From an uncultured Clostridia bacterium (GTDB lineage Bacteria > Bacillota > Clostridia > Christensenellales > DTU072), in the NCBI GenBank assembly GCA_934296355.1, contig CAKRAY010000003.1:1-38167 (forward strand): a stretch of DNA of 38,167 bases, read 5' to 3'. The translations under genes and the position numbers were made by a program. This document shows positions 28,474-35,179 of the stretch, piece after piece. The notes below the pieces were generated by a model, which saw nothing but the letters and a program-made list of their open reading frames with translations, was not told the origin of the DNA and did not search any database. How positions within the stretch are numbered: position 1 is the stretch's first letter; the number at the start of each line of letters is the position of its first letter.

Positions 28474-28510
28474 CATAGCATTTTACAGCAAAAGTCAACC
28501 GATGTCAAAT
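28465..28510. repeat. Perfect 10-bp inverted repeat embracing the rpoB promoter
   Basis: ATTTGACATC at 28,465-28,474 and GATGTCAAAT at 28,501-28,510 are exact inverted copies separated by 26 bp. The upstream arm contains the -35 hexamer and the other covers the predicted transcription start. Such placement suits a dimeric regulator binding two half-sites, though the -35 sequence itself explains one arm. Confidence 0.6.
28480..28508 (-). promoter_or_regulatory. rpoBC promoter
   Basis: A perfect -35 TTGACA (28,503-28,508) and -10 TAAAAT (28,480-28,485) are 17 bp apart on the minus strand, giving a start near 28,473. A second overlapping pair (TTGACT and TATGAT, 15 bp apart) is weaker. Confidence 0.8.
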
Positions 28511-28658
28511 GTTTTTTAATAATTTTATAAGAAAATAATATAATAGTTTTTTCTTAGTTTTTTTTATTTATAAATAGCAATATTTTTGCGGCTATATGCT
28601 TATCGAAAAGTAAGGTCTATTCGCGAAATTGCGCTTCGATTTTGAAAATAAGTTGCTA

Positions 28659-28688
28659 TTGACAAAAATATTATTATTATGATAGAAT
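28659..28688 (+). promoter_or_regulatory. Promoter of the gtrA-like/rqcP transcript
   Basis: TTGACA at 28,659-28,664 and TAGAAT at 28,683-28,688 are separated by 18 bp, in an AT-rich context 67 bp upstream of the ATG. It is divergent from the rpoB promoter and about 150 bp away from it. Confidence 0.7.
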
Positions 28689-28754
28689 ATTTTTCGGCGA
28701 AAATAAAGAATTCGCTTTACCGAAAGATTTACAAATAATAAGGAGTCGACAAAA

Positions 28755-29621
28755 ATGGATGAAGAAACCAAGGTAACCGAAACCGCCGAAGTCGCGGAAG
28801 GAAAGAAACCGAGTCCCTTCGCGGGAATGAAAGAAAAAAAAGGACTGAAAGCGAAAGTAAAGTTCTTTTTCGAGGTGCTGCAAAAATACCCCGACGTAAG
28901 ACAAATGGTGCTTTACGTTCTGTTCAGTATGATTTGCGGTTTGGGACAGTTCGTGAGCCAATACGTTTTCACTTACGCGCTGCAACTCGCTCCCGCTTGC
29001 CAACCGCCGATTAAATTGTTCAACATAGGCAGTTACGAAGTGGGTTATACCAGTATCGCGACGTTCGTAGGCTACTTGGTCGGAGCGGTCGTCGGTAATA
29101 CCCTTACCTATATTCTCAACAGAAAGAAAACGTTCAACGCGACGAACAACCTTACAGTTTCGATTACGTTATATTTCATTATGGCGTTCCTTATCACCGC
29201 CATGCAAACCATCGCTCCCGGATTTATCGAAAAAGTCGCGACCGATTCCTACACCGCAAACGGCGGAAGCAACGGGTTCGTATTGTTCCTTTGTAACTTT
29301 ACCGGAACGGCGGTTGCGGGCTTAACCGCTTTGGTAGTTTCCTTCATCGGCAACAAGTTCGTGGTAATGCGCGACTGGACGGGCGACAGAATCAGAAGAA
29401 CGAAGAAGAAAATCGTTAAACTCGAAAAAGTCGGCGACGTAGAAAAACTCGAAAAAGCGCAAGCGAAACTTGCGAGATTGGAAGAAAAAGACGCGAAAGC
29501 CAAGGCTAAGGCGCAAGCGCACAACGAGAAAATCGCCAGAGAGGAAGAAGAAAAAGCAAAGAAACGCGCTTTGAAAAAAAAGGCAAAAGAAGAAGCGGCG
29601 TATAAATCGGACGAAGAATAA
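28755..29621 (+). CDS. GtrA-like polytopic membrane protein with charged C-terminal tail
   Basis: This 288-residue protein has four predicted membrane segments (residues ~52-75, ~97-115, ~130-150 and ~175-198). The two motifs GNTLTYILNRKKTF and VSFIGNKFVVMRDW resemble the [N]xxLNRxWTF motif of GtrA family proteins, thought to move lipid-linked sugars across the membrane. The N-terminal ~45 residues are acidic then lysine-rich. The final ~90 residues are a long Lys/Glu/Ala coiled coil (KLEKVGDVEKLEKAQAKLAR), which GtrA proteins normally lack. The start has AAGGAG. Its stop overlaps the rqcP ATG (TAATG), so the two are coupled. The specific substrate is unknown. Confidence 0.7.
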   Translation: MDEETKVTETAEVAEGKKPSPFAGMKEKKGLKAKVKFFFEVLQKYPDVRQMVLYVLFSMICGLGQFVSQYVFTYALQLAPACQPPIKLFNIGSYEVGYTSIATFVGYLVGAVVGNTLTYILNRKKTFNATNNLTVSITLYFIMAFLITAMQTIAPGFIEKVATDSYTANGGSNGFVLFLCNFTGTAVAGLTALVVSFIGNKFVVMRDWTGDRIRRTKKKIVKLEKVGDVEKLEKAQAKLARLEEKDAKAKAKAQAHNEKIAREEEEKAKKRALKKKAKEEAAYKSDEE

Positions 29622-29869
29622 TGAGACTTGACAAGTACTTAAAAGTAGCGAGAATCATCAAAAGAAGAACCGTAGCCAACGAAGCGTGTTCGGGCGACAG
29701 AGTTACCGTCAACGGCAGAGAGGCAAAACCGGGTAAAGAAATAAAACCCGGCGACGTGGTGTCGGTAGCGTTCGGAGACAAAAGAGTAACGTTCAAAATA
29801 CTTTCCGTACCCGAAGGCAACGTACCGAAAAACGCGGGTTCTTTACTTTACGAGATAATCGAGGATTAA
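29621..29869 (+). CDS. rqcP: S4-domain RNA-binding protein RqcP (YabO-like)
   Basis: The 82 residues are almost entirely one S4 domain: MRLDKYLKVARIIKRRTVAN, then GDRVTVNGREAKPGKEIKPGD and VSVAFG. It matches RqcP/Hsp15-type proteins, which bind the stalled 50S subunit with peptidyl-tRNA and assist RqcH in C-terminal alanine tailing. The conserved Arg/Asp/Tyr of the first helix are present. It begins one base into the upstream gene's stop, and a terminator follows 18 nt after its own stop. rqcH is not in this window. Confidence 0.9.
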   Translation: MRLDKYLKVARIIKRRTVANEACSGDRVTVNGREAKPGKEIKPGDVVSVAFGDKRVTFKILSVPEGNVPKNAGSLLYEIIED

Positions 29870-29887
29870 AAGGAAAATAACGTAAAG

Positions 29888-29914
29888 AGCGGGTTTTTAC
29901 AAATCCGCTTTTTT
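29888..29914 (+). terminator. Intrinsic terminator between rqcP and ispDF
   Basis: AGCGGGTTT (29,888-29,896) pairs with AAATCCGCT (29,901-29,909), with one G-U pair, around a TTAC loop and followed by TTTTT. It ends 18 nt before the ispDF start codon and only a few bases before its ribosome binding site. Confidence 0.8.
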
Positions 29915-29932
29915 AGTGGAAAAAGGAGAAAA

Positions 29933-30997
29933 ATGTTTGACGTAGTAATAGTTGCGGGCGGAAAAAGTTTACGCGCCGGAACGGATAAACTAAGCGCGCG
30001 GCTCGGAGAGCAAACGGTAATCGCGCGTACCGCGAATCTTTTTCGCGATATAAACGGCATAGACAAAATAATATTGGTAACCGACGAAGATTATCAAATT
30101 GACGGCGTACTTATCGCTCCCGCCGGAAAAACGCGCGGAGAGTCGGTAAAAAACGGTTTGAAACTCGTTAAATCGCGCTACGTTCTCATACACGACGGGG
30201 CGCGCCCGTTCGCAAGCAAAAAATTAGTCGAAAAGGTAATGGAAGATACGGTTATTCACGGAAACGCCGTGCCGGCTATCCCGGTTGTAGACAGTTTGCG
30301 AATGAAAAAAGACGATTCTTACTCCTACGTCGACCGAGCAAACTTCCTATCCGTGCAAACGCCGCAAGGCTTCGTGACCGACGATATAATTTTCGCGCAT
30401 TCGCAAGACGATTCGGCAAGTTACGACGATAGCGAACTCTACGAAAAACACGTCGGCGAAGTATACTACTCCGAAGGCGAAACCCAAAACAAAAAGATAA
30501 CTCACCCTTACGACTGTTTCGGGTACAACGCGCGTATAGGCGACGGCTTCGACGTGCATCGTTTCGGCGGCGATAAGCCCCTTAAACTGGGCGGAGTTAC
30601 TATACCTTATAATAATGGCTTGATAGCGCACAGCGACGGAGACGTCGTGTTGCACGCGCTTACCGACGCCCTACTCTCCGCCGCCGACGAACGAGATATA
30701 GGCGTGCTTTTTCCCGACGACGACCCGCGTTACGAGAACGCCGACAGTCGCGTTTTCTTAATCGAAGCAAAGAAAATTCTCGAAGCGAAAAACCTATGTA
30801 TAAACAACGTTTCCGTCACTATAATCGCGCAAAAGCCTAAACTCAAAGATTACTTACCGAAAATGAAAGAAGTCATCGCTTCGCAACTTAACATACTTCC
30901 GGAAAGAGTAAACTTGTCCGCCACTACGAGCGAAAACTTAGGTATAACCGCCGAAAACGGCGGTATCGCCGTAATAGCGATGGCGTCCGTATACTGA
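29933..30997 (+). CDS. ispDF: Bifunctional IspD/IspF (MEP pathway)
   Basis: One 354-residue chain joins two non-consecutive MEP-pathway enzymes. Residues 1 to ~197 are IspD (CDP-methylerythritol synthase), with VVIVAGGKSLRAGTDK, TRGESVKNGL, HDGARPF and QTPQGF. Residues ~200-354 are IspF (MECDP synthase), with the zinc ligands in GDGFDVHRF, LIAHSDGDVVLHALTDALL, IGVLFPDDDPRYENAD and ATTSENLGIT. The IspD half is about 30 residues shorter than free-standing IspD. Fusions of this sort are best known from alpha- and epsilonproteobacteria. GGAG precedes the ATG. A terminator lies directly upstream, so its expression probably relies on read-through or a promoter inside rqcP. Confidence 0.94.
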   Translation: MFDVVIVAGGKSLRAGTDKLSARLGEQTVIARTANLFRDINGIDKIILVTDEDYQIDGVLIAPAGKTRGESVKNGLKLVKSRYVLIHDGARPFASKKLVEKVMEDTVIHGNAVPAIPVVDSLRMKKDDSYSYVDRANFLSVQTPQGFVTDDIIFAHSQDDSASYDDSELYEKHVGEVYYSEGETQNKKITHPYDCFGYNARIGDGFDVHRFGGDKPLKLGGVTIPYNNGLIAHSDGDVVLHALTDALLSAADERDIGVLFPDDDPRYENADSRVFLIEAKKILEAKNLCINNVSVTIIAQKPKLKDYLPKMKEVIASQLNILPERVNLSATTSENLGITAENGGIAVIAMASVY

Positions 30998-31030
30998 GAA
31001 AATTCGATATAAATATTCGTTTTTACGACA

Positions 31031-31070
31031 AAAAAGCGTTACCTACAATAGATAACGCTTTTTATTTTTT
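31031..31070. terminator. Bidirectional terminator between ispDF and rpsR
   Basis: A perfect 11-bp stem, AAAAAGCGTTA with TAACGCTTTTT, has an 11-base loop (31,031-31,041 and 31,053-31,063). A T-run follows on the plus strand and A/T-rich sequence on the other. It separates two convergent operons. Confidence 0.85.
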
Positions 31071-31095
31071 TTCGGGCGAAAACTACGCCGTTTGC

Positions 31096-31392
31096 TTACT
31101 CACCTTTGAAGGGAAGTAAAGCCATAATTCTCGCGCGCTTGATAGCGACTGCAAGATCTCTTTGATGCTTAACGCATACGCCGCTGGTACGACGGGGAAT
31201 AATCTTGCCGTTTTCCGCTACGAAACGGGGACGACGGTCGCCGTTACGCTCGAAAGTCTTTTCGCTATTTTTTTCGATGTCCTTAACGAGAGTGATATAA
31301 TCTACTTCGTCTACTTTGTTAACGCAGAAAGGACATACTTTTCTTTTCGGCGCGCGTTTATAAGCCGATGCGCTTTTTACTTCTTTAATCAT
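31096..31392 (-). CDS. rpsR: 30S ribosomal protein S18 with an internal insertion
   Basis: The C-terminal half is standard S18 ([20 protein letters not shown], then [14 protein letters not shown]), and the N-terminal [18 protein letters not shown] is the zinc-type variant with CxxC and later Cys/His. The protein is 98 residues, against ~75-80 normally. About 14 extra residues rich in charge (within [17 protein letters not shown]) lie between the first strand and the GKI segment. It is the last gene of the rpsF-ssb-rpsR operon, 18 nt from ssb, with a good GGAGG site. S18 pairs with S6 on the platform of the small subunit. Confidence 0.95.
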   Translation of the reverse strand: MIKEVKSASAYKRAPKRKVCPFCVNKVDEVDYITLVKDIEKNSEKTFERNGDRRPRFVAENGKIIPRRTSGVCVKHQRDLAVAIKRARIMALLPFKGE

Positions 31393-31410
31393 TGAATCCT
31401 CCTAATTTAA

Positions 31411-31815
31411 TCAGAAAGGCAAATCTTCATCGCCCTCGACAGGTTTCAAGTCGGAAATTCTTCCGGTTCTGCCGGCGGCGGGTTCGGGTAATTCGTTAAC
31501 GTCTCCTTCGCTACGAGTGCTGAGGAATTGTACTTCTTCCGCAACGATTTCTACGGAATAACGCTTTACTCCGTCGCTCGTTTCGTAATTCTTATTTTGA
31601 ATGGAGCCGCAAATACCGACCTTAGAGCCTTTTCTCAGATACTTACCGCAATTTTCCGCCATCGCTCTCCAACAAATAACCGAGAAATAATCGGTTTCTT
31701 TGTTTCCGTAACGACGAGTTACGGCAACGGTGAATTTGCAGTTAGTCAAATCGTTGGAAGTAACGTTTACTTCCGGGTCTTTAGTTAAGTTACCGATAAG
31801 GAATACTTTATTCAT
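31411..31815 (-). CDS. ssb: Single-stranded DNA-binding protein
   Basis: This 134-residue SSB has an OB fold at residues 1 to ~105, starting MNKVFLIGNLTKDPEVNVTS and containing the conserved tract KETDYFSVICWRAMAENC. A short linker with a Pro/Gly-rich part leads to the acidic tip EDLPF, the interaction peptide for RecQ, PriA and other partners. The length is short for Bacillota SSB, mainly because the linker is short. It sits 12 nt from rpsF and 18 nt from rpsR. Confidence 0.97.
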   Translation of the reverse strand: MNKVFLIGNLTKDPEVNVTSNDLTNCKFTVAVTRRYGNKETDYFSVICWRAMAENCGKYLRKGSKVGICGSIQNKNYETSDGVKRYSVEIVAEEVQFLSTRSEGDVNELPEPAAGRTGRISDLKPVEGDEDLPF

Positions 31816-31827
31816 TCTTTGCCTCCC

Positions 31828-32109
31828 TTAGATTCTGGTTATCATTTGTCTGACAACGCTATCGCTAATCTTCATTTGACGCTCGATTTCGGCAGGAACG
31901 GTCGCTTCCGCGTTGAATTTTACGAGTACGTAATATCCTTCGCGTTTGCCGTCGATTTCGTAAGCGAGTTTTTTCGTACCCCACTTGTCTACCGATTCGA
32001 CGGTGCCGTTCAATGACTCGATCAACGCGTTAAATCTATCGACGAGTTCGTTCTTCGCTTCTTCGGTAAGAGCGTTATCGACGATGTACAATAATTGATA
32101 CTTGTTCAT
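31828..32109 (-). CDS. rpsF: 30S ribosomal protein S6
   Basis: At 93 residues, this is typical. It starts MNKYQLLYIVDNALTEEAKN and contains WGTKKLAYEIDGKREGYYVL, the conserved S6 signature. S6 assembles with S18 and, in many bacteria, the S6:S18 pair represses its own operon through the leader. The ATG has AAGGAGG; the leader and promoter are described separately. The first gene of a three-gene operon. Confidence 0.98.
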   Translation of the reverse strand: MNKYQLLYIVDNALTEEAKNELVDRFNALIESLNGTVESVDKWGTKKLAYEIDGKREGYYVLVKFNAEATVPAEIERQMKISDSVVRQMITRI

Positions 32110-32193
32110 TGCTTCTATACCTCCTTTTGGACTAAATTCGGCCGCTTACGTTAAAAAGCGGCAAGGAATAATAACGGTTTATCGTTTTTATTT
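32110..32193 (-). promoter_or_regulatory. Candidate S6:S18-binding leader of the rpsF operon
   Basis: The ~84-nt leader has a perfect 7-bp stem, GCCGCTT/AAGCGGC (32,141-32,162), with an eight-base loop. It is followed immediately by CG, so a CCG sits at the 3' foot of the hairpin. AUUC and GAAU can form a lower helix around an internal loop. This CCG-plus-hairpin arrangement is the hallmark of the known S6:S18 mRNA site. The fold is judged by eye. Confidence 0.6.
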
Positions 32194-32199
32194 AATGAG

Positions 32200-32228
32200 A
32201 TTATACAATGATTTATTTAGTTTGTCAA
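32200..32228 (-). promoter_or_regulatory. Consensus promoter of rpsF-ssb-rpsR
   Basis: Minus-strand TTGACA (32,223-32,228), a 17-bp spacer and TATAAT (32,200-32,205): a fully consensus sigma-A promoter. Transcription would start near 32,193. The remainder of the 322-bp gap to hsp20 (32,229-32,431) holds the hsp20 terminator. Confidence 0.9.
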
Positions 32229-32304
32229 ACAAAAAAATTGATATTTTATTATATAATCGTTAAAAAAACGTTTTTTTTGAGCGCTTTTCGGGGCGTTTTC
32301 GCGT

Positions 32305-32345
32305 AAAGAAAAAAGTTACGCATTAGTTATTTTTGCGTAACTTTT
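32305..32345 (-). terminator. Intrinsic terminator downstream of hsp20
   Basis: A perfect 11-bp stem, AAAAGTTACGC with GCGTAACTTTT (32,311-32,321 and 32,335-32,345), is followed on the minus strand by TTTTTTCTTT. A second hairpin, AGGGTTTCC with GGAACCCT (32,353-32,383), lies between it and the hsp20 stop. Confidence 0.8.
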
Positions 32346-32431
32346 CTCCGATAGGGTTTCCTATTCGCTAATAACGGAACCCTAAAACTCTATTTGGTAG
32401 GCTCTGATTTCGGCTTACTTTTTTCTCGTTA

Positions 32432-32851
32432 TCATTCGATAGCGATTTTCTTGGTTTCCACAACCTTTTCTTTATTCTTCGGGAAAGAAATTTTTAACAC
32501 GCCGTTTTCGTATTTCGCTTTAATATCTTCCTCGGTAACGTTTTCGCCTACGTAATAACTTCTGGTTACTTTGGTGTAACGTTCACGCGAAGCGTATTTC
32601 TTGCCTTCTTCTTTATTCTCTTCCTTAACCGCGCTTACTTCGAGATATCCGTCTTTAAGATTAAGGCTTAGTTCGCTCTTGTCGAAACCCGGCAATTCGA
32701 TTTCCAACGTATACTCGTTGTCGCCCTCTACTACGTCCGTTCTCATATATCCGACCGCGCCGCCGCTGACTACCGGTTTGAAGAATCCCGTCATAACGTC
32801 GTCAAATAAATCCCATCCGTTTCTATAAGTGTTAACCATATTGTTTTTCAT
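32432..32851 (-). CDS. Small heat-shock protein (Hsp20/alpha-crystallin)
   Basis: This 139-residue ATP-independent holdase has a short N-terminal arm (residues 1-40, with NGWDLFDDVMTGFFKP). The alpha-crystallin domain spans residues ~40-130, with LEIELPGFDKSELSLNLKDG and the closing strand ENGVLKISFPK. The C-terminal I-x-I-type tail is only partly conserved (KIAIE). GGAGG precedes the ATG. A CIRCE operator lies between promoter and gene, so HrcA repression is expected. It stands alone between its own promoter and terminator. Confidence 0.93.
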   Translation of the reverse strand: MKNNMVNTYRNGWDLFDDVMTGFFKPVVSGGAVGYMRTDVVEGDNEYTLEIELPGFDKSELSLNLKDGYLEVSAVKEENKEEGKKYASRERYTKVTRSYYVGENVTEEDIKAKYENGVLKISFPKNKEKVVETKKIAIE

Positions 32852-32910
32852 ATTCGATACCTCCTAAGATATTCGTTATTTTTTTTATTAGCAATCATCG
32901 TTGCTATCTG

Positions 32911-32937
32911 TTAGCACTCTCTCTTCCTGATTGCTAA
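32911..32937. promoter_or_regulatory. CIRCE operator (HrcA site)
   Basis: TTAGCACTC, a 9-bp spacer, then GATTGCTAA: the CIRCE consensus is TTAGCACTC-N9-GAGTGCTAA, so only one of 18 arm bases differs. It lies directly after the -10 element, covering the transcription start, as in groESL and dnaK operons. A further half-site TTAGCAATC lies at 32,888-32,896. Confidence 0.92.
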
Positions 32938-32941
32938 CTAT

Positions 32942-32969
32942 ATTATAGCACATCGTTTTTGTTTGTCAA
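32942..32969 (-). promoter_or_regulatory. hsp20 promoter
   Basis: Minus-strand TTGACA (32,964-32,969) and TATAAT (32,942-32,947) with a 16-bp spacer. Both hexamers are perfect, so strong basal activity would be held down by HrcA at the adjacent CIRCE. Confidence 0.88.
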
Positions 32970-33051
32970 GTACTTTTGTAAAAATTTTTATATATTTTTT
33001 TCGGCAATTTATTACGGGTATATTATTCCCGCGCAGCTACGGGTTTATACC

Positions 33052-33087
33052 AAAAAAAACCGATAAAAACTTTGCGTTCTTATCGGT
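33052..33087 (-). terminator. Intrinsic terminator after the FTR-like gene
   Basis: ACCGATAA pairs perfectly with TTATCGGT (33,059-33,066 and 33,080-33,087), loop 13 bases, followed on the minus strand by TTTTTTT. A smaller hairpin CGCTTA/TAAGCG lies closer to the gene at about 33,104-33,121. Confidence 0.8.
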
Positions 33088-33148
33088 CGCTTTTTACTGA
33101 ACTTCGCTTACTGAATAAGCGGATATATTTATAATTAGTTTATGATAT

Positions 33149-33349
33149 TCAATCTTTATGTTTATAGTACAGCATACAGTGGCAATAGCCCTCGAAGTTC
33201 TCGTCCTTTATTTGGTCGCGGAACTCTTTACACATACATTTATTGTCCTCTGTCATTTCGCGTTTGCAAGGGCAATATCCGCCTTTTCTTTTAAGTCCTT
33301 CTTTGATTGCTTTTACTACTTCCTTATCGGGGTTAAGAGTTATTCTCAT
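33149..33349 (-). CDS. Small six-cysteine protein resembling the ferredoxin:thioredoxin reductase catalytic subunit
   Basis: The 66 residues carry three Cys-x-Cys pairs: C26-P-C28, C38-M-C40 and C56-H-C58. The catalytic chain of ferredoxin:thioredoxin reductase has CPC...CPC...CHC, holding a [4Fe-4S] cluster next to a redox disulfide. The first and last pairs match that pattern (YCPCKRE and GYCHCMLYYK); the middle one is CMC and the spacings (9 and 15 residues) differ from plant FTR (16 and 8). Such short forms occur in anaerobes without the variable subunit. It follows the histidine kinase by 16 nt with AAAGGAG, so it is in the same transcript. Activity is inferred, not shown. Confidence 0.8.
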   Translation of the reverse strand: MRITLNPDKEVVKAIKEGLKRKGGYCPCKREMTEDNKCMCKEFRDQIKDENFEGYCHCMLYYKHKD

Positions 33350-33365
33350 TATGCTATTCTCCTTT

Positions 33366-34442
33366 TTAATCGTTCATAAGCAGCGTATATTTTCCGGTAA
33401 TCGCCACACTCATCATATCGGCGAACCAGCCGACGAAGAAGAACGGTATTAACACAAATCCGGCAATCAAGAACTTGACGTTACCCGTTCTCGCATAGTG
33501 AACGAAGCGTACGATCGAGGCGGTCGCCCAACCGAATAACAGCGTTATAAGGAATCTGCCGAACTTATCCGCATGACTTAGTTGCACGTCCATATCGTCG
33601 CTTTCCCAAGGTAAGACCACGCGGAAGGTAGTACCCTTATTCTCTTTACTTTTCACGAAGATTTTTCCGTTCATATTTTCTACGACGTTCTTTACTATAT
33701 ACAAGCCGAGACCCGAACTGTCAGAAACGCTTCTCGATTTGTCGGACATATAGAATCTATCGAAAATATGCGGTAAATCCGATTTCTTTATACCTATTCC
33801 CCAATCTTTTACTTTTATGCTTAACTTTTTGCGCATCGACGAAAACGTAAGACGAACTTTCTTTTGCTCTCCGCAATACTTGAACGCGTTAGACATAAGG
33901 TTTTGTAAAATCGTCGCAAGGTCTTTCTTTTTACAATAAACCGTAACTTTGGGTATTCTGCCGATTTTTAACTTTATTCCCAAGTTTTCGGCAAGATTTT
34001 TATACTTTTCACACTCTGCCACGAAAAACTCGCGTACGTTTATTTTCTCGGGTTTTTCTTCGTTACTTGCCGCGCCGCGCATGGATTCGACGAAATCTTG
34101 TACTTTTTTATTCATTTGCTCGGCGGTTTGACCGATTAAAGAAAGGTAGTCCTTATCGTCCAATCCGTCTTGCATGCACTCTACGTAACCCGATATAACG
34201 GTAAGGGGCGTCTTTAAGTCGTGCGCAACGGAGGCGATCTCCATTTTCAGACTTTCCTCTTTTTTATTGGACTCGTCGCGCTCGTCGCGCATTCTCATAC
34301 GCAAAACGTTAAGTTTACCGAGAGTCAGCCGACTGCGCGGTAGCCCCGCCTCTCTTATCGGAGTATCGTAATCGCCGCCTATCAGTCTGTCTATCGCTTG
34401 CGAAGTCGCTACAGCCGCGCTTTGCTCTTTTACTCTTGCCAT
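33366..34442 (-). CDS. Histidine kinase with C-terminal membrane anchor (TM2-like)
   Basis: This 358-residue kinase has no N-terminal signal, membrane segment or sensor domain. Residues 1-65 are soluble and charged. The H-box ASVAHDLKTPLTVISGY has the phosphorylated His at residue 74, followed by the N-box LQNLMSNAFKYC, G1 (KDWGIGI), F-box (IFDRFYM) and G2 (SGLGLYIVKNVV). After the ATPase domain ends near residue 265, two hydrophobic segments follow with a short basic loop, RFVHYARTGN. That pattern resembles a TM2 domain (helix, RFxxxxTG, helix, GW-D). Its ATG lies inside the response regulator gene (13-nt overlap), so the pair is coupled. The stimulus is unknown; membrane state or redox are guesses. 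Confidence 0.85.
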   Translation of the reverse strand: MARVKEQSAAVATSQAIDRLIGGDYDTPIREAGLPRSRLTLGKLNVLRMRMRDERDESNKKEESLKMEIASVAHDLKTPLTVISGYVECMQDGLDDKDYLSLIGQTAEQMNKKVQDFVESMRGAASNEEKPEKINVREFFVAECEKYKNLAENLGIKLKIGRIPKVTVYCKKKDLATILQNLMSNAFKYCGEQKKVRLTFSSMRKKLSIKVKDWGIGIKKSDLPHIFDRFYMSDKSRSVSDSSGLGLYIVKNVVENMNGKIFVKSKENKGTTFRVVLPWESDDMDVQLSHADKFGRFLITLLFGWATASIVRFVHYARTGNVKFLIAGFVLIPFFFVGWFADMMSVAITGKYTLLMND

Positions 34443-35107
34443 TTATATCCTAACCCCCAAACGGTCGCTATGTTGTTACAACCCGCTTTTTCGAGTTTTT
34501 CCCGTAATCTCGCTACGGTAACCGCCACGGTATTTTCGTCTATGTATTCGTCAATGCCCCAAACCTCGTCGATGAGTTGTTGCTTACTGAAAATTTTATT
34601 GGCGTTGTACGTCAAAACGTCCAACAACTTGAATTCCTTTTGCGAAAGACTAAGTTGCTCGCCGTTTACTTTCGCTTCGAAGTGTTTCGGAGAAACGGTC
34701 AACGCGCCGTGCGTTCTCACGTCCGTTTCGGGCTTTTTGCCGAGGTCGAAGTATCTTCTCAGTTGCGCGTTGACGCGCATTACCATTTCTTTGAAAGAAA
34801 ACGGCTTCGTCATATAATCGTCCGCGCCCAATTCGAACATTTTTATCTTATCGTCCTCGCTTACCTTGGCGGAAACGACGATTATCGGTACGGTGGCTAT
34901 GCTCCTAATTATTTCGCAAACCGCATATCCGTCCAAAACGGGGAGCATAATATCGAGTAAAACGAGGTCGGGTTTTAACGCCTTAAACATAGCGACGGCT
35001 TGTTCCCCGTCATACGCTTGCAAAACTCTATGTCCCGCTCTCAACAAGTAAGTTCTCATCAAATCGGATATTTCCGTGTTATCTTCAACTATCATTATCG
35101 TACGCAC
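34430..35107 (-). CDS. OmpR/PhoB-type response regulator (GTG start)
   Basis: The 225 residues have a receiver domain (1-118) with the acidic pocket VED at 7-9, phosphorylatable Asp52 (LLDIMLP), and Lys101 in DDYMTKPF. A winged-helix DNA-binding domain (~130-225) follows, with LSQKEFKLLDVL and the recognition region TVAVTVARLREKLE. The start is GTG at 35,107, preceded by GAGG seven bases upstream. It lies 72 bp after the EFR1 gene. No strong promoter was found in that gap, so it could be read from upstream. Target genes are not evident. Confidence 0.95.
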   Translation of the reverse strand: MRTIMIVEDNTEISDLMRTYLLRAGHRVLQAYDGEQAVAMFKALKPDLVLLDIMLPVLDGYAVCEIIRSIATVPIIVVSAKVSEDDKIKMFELGADDYMTKPFSFKEMVMRVNAQLRRYFDLGKKPETDVRTHGALTVSPKHFEAKVNGEQLSLSQKEFKLLDVLTYNANKIFSKQQLIDEVWGIDEYIDENTVAVTVARLREKLEKAGCNNIATVWGLGYKWQE

Positions 35108-35179
35108 GACTTTTCCTCGCTTTCGGTGCTTTTTTATTATTTTATCATAAATATTTTTATTTGTATATGTTTTTCGATT

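Noticed and set aside
28465..28495. Divergent plus-strand promoter using TTGACA at 28,467
   Set aside because: The position 17 bp downstream reads AAAAGT, which is not a -10. The plus-strand gene has a better promoter at 28,659-28,688.
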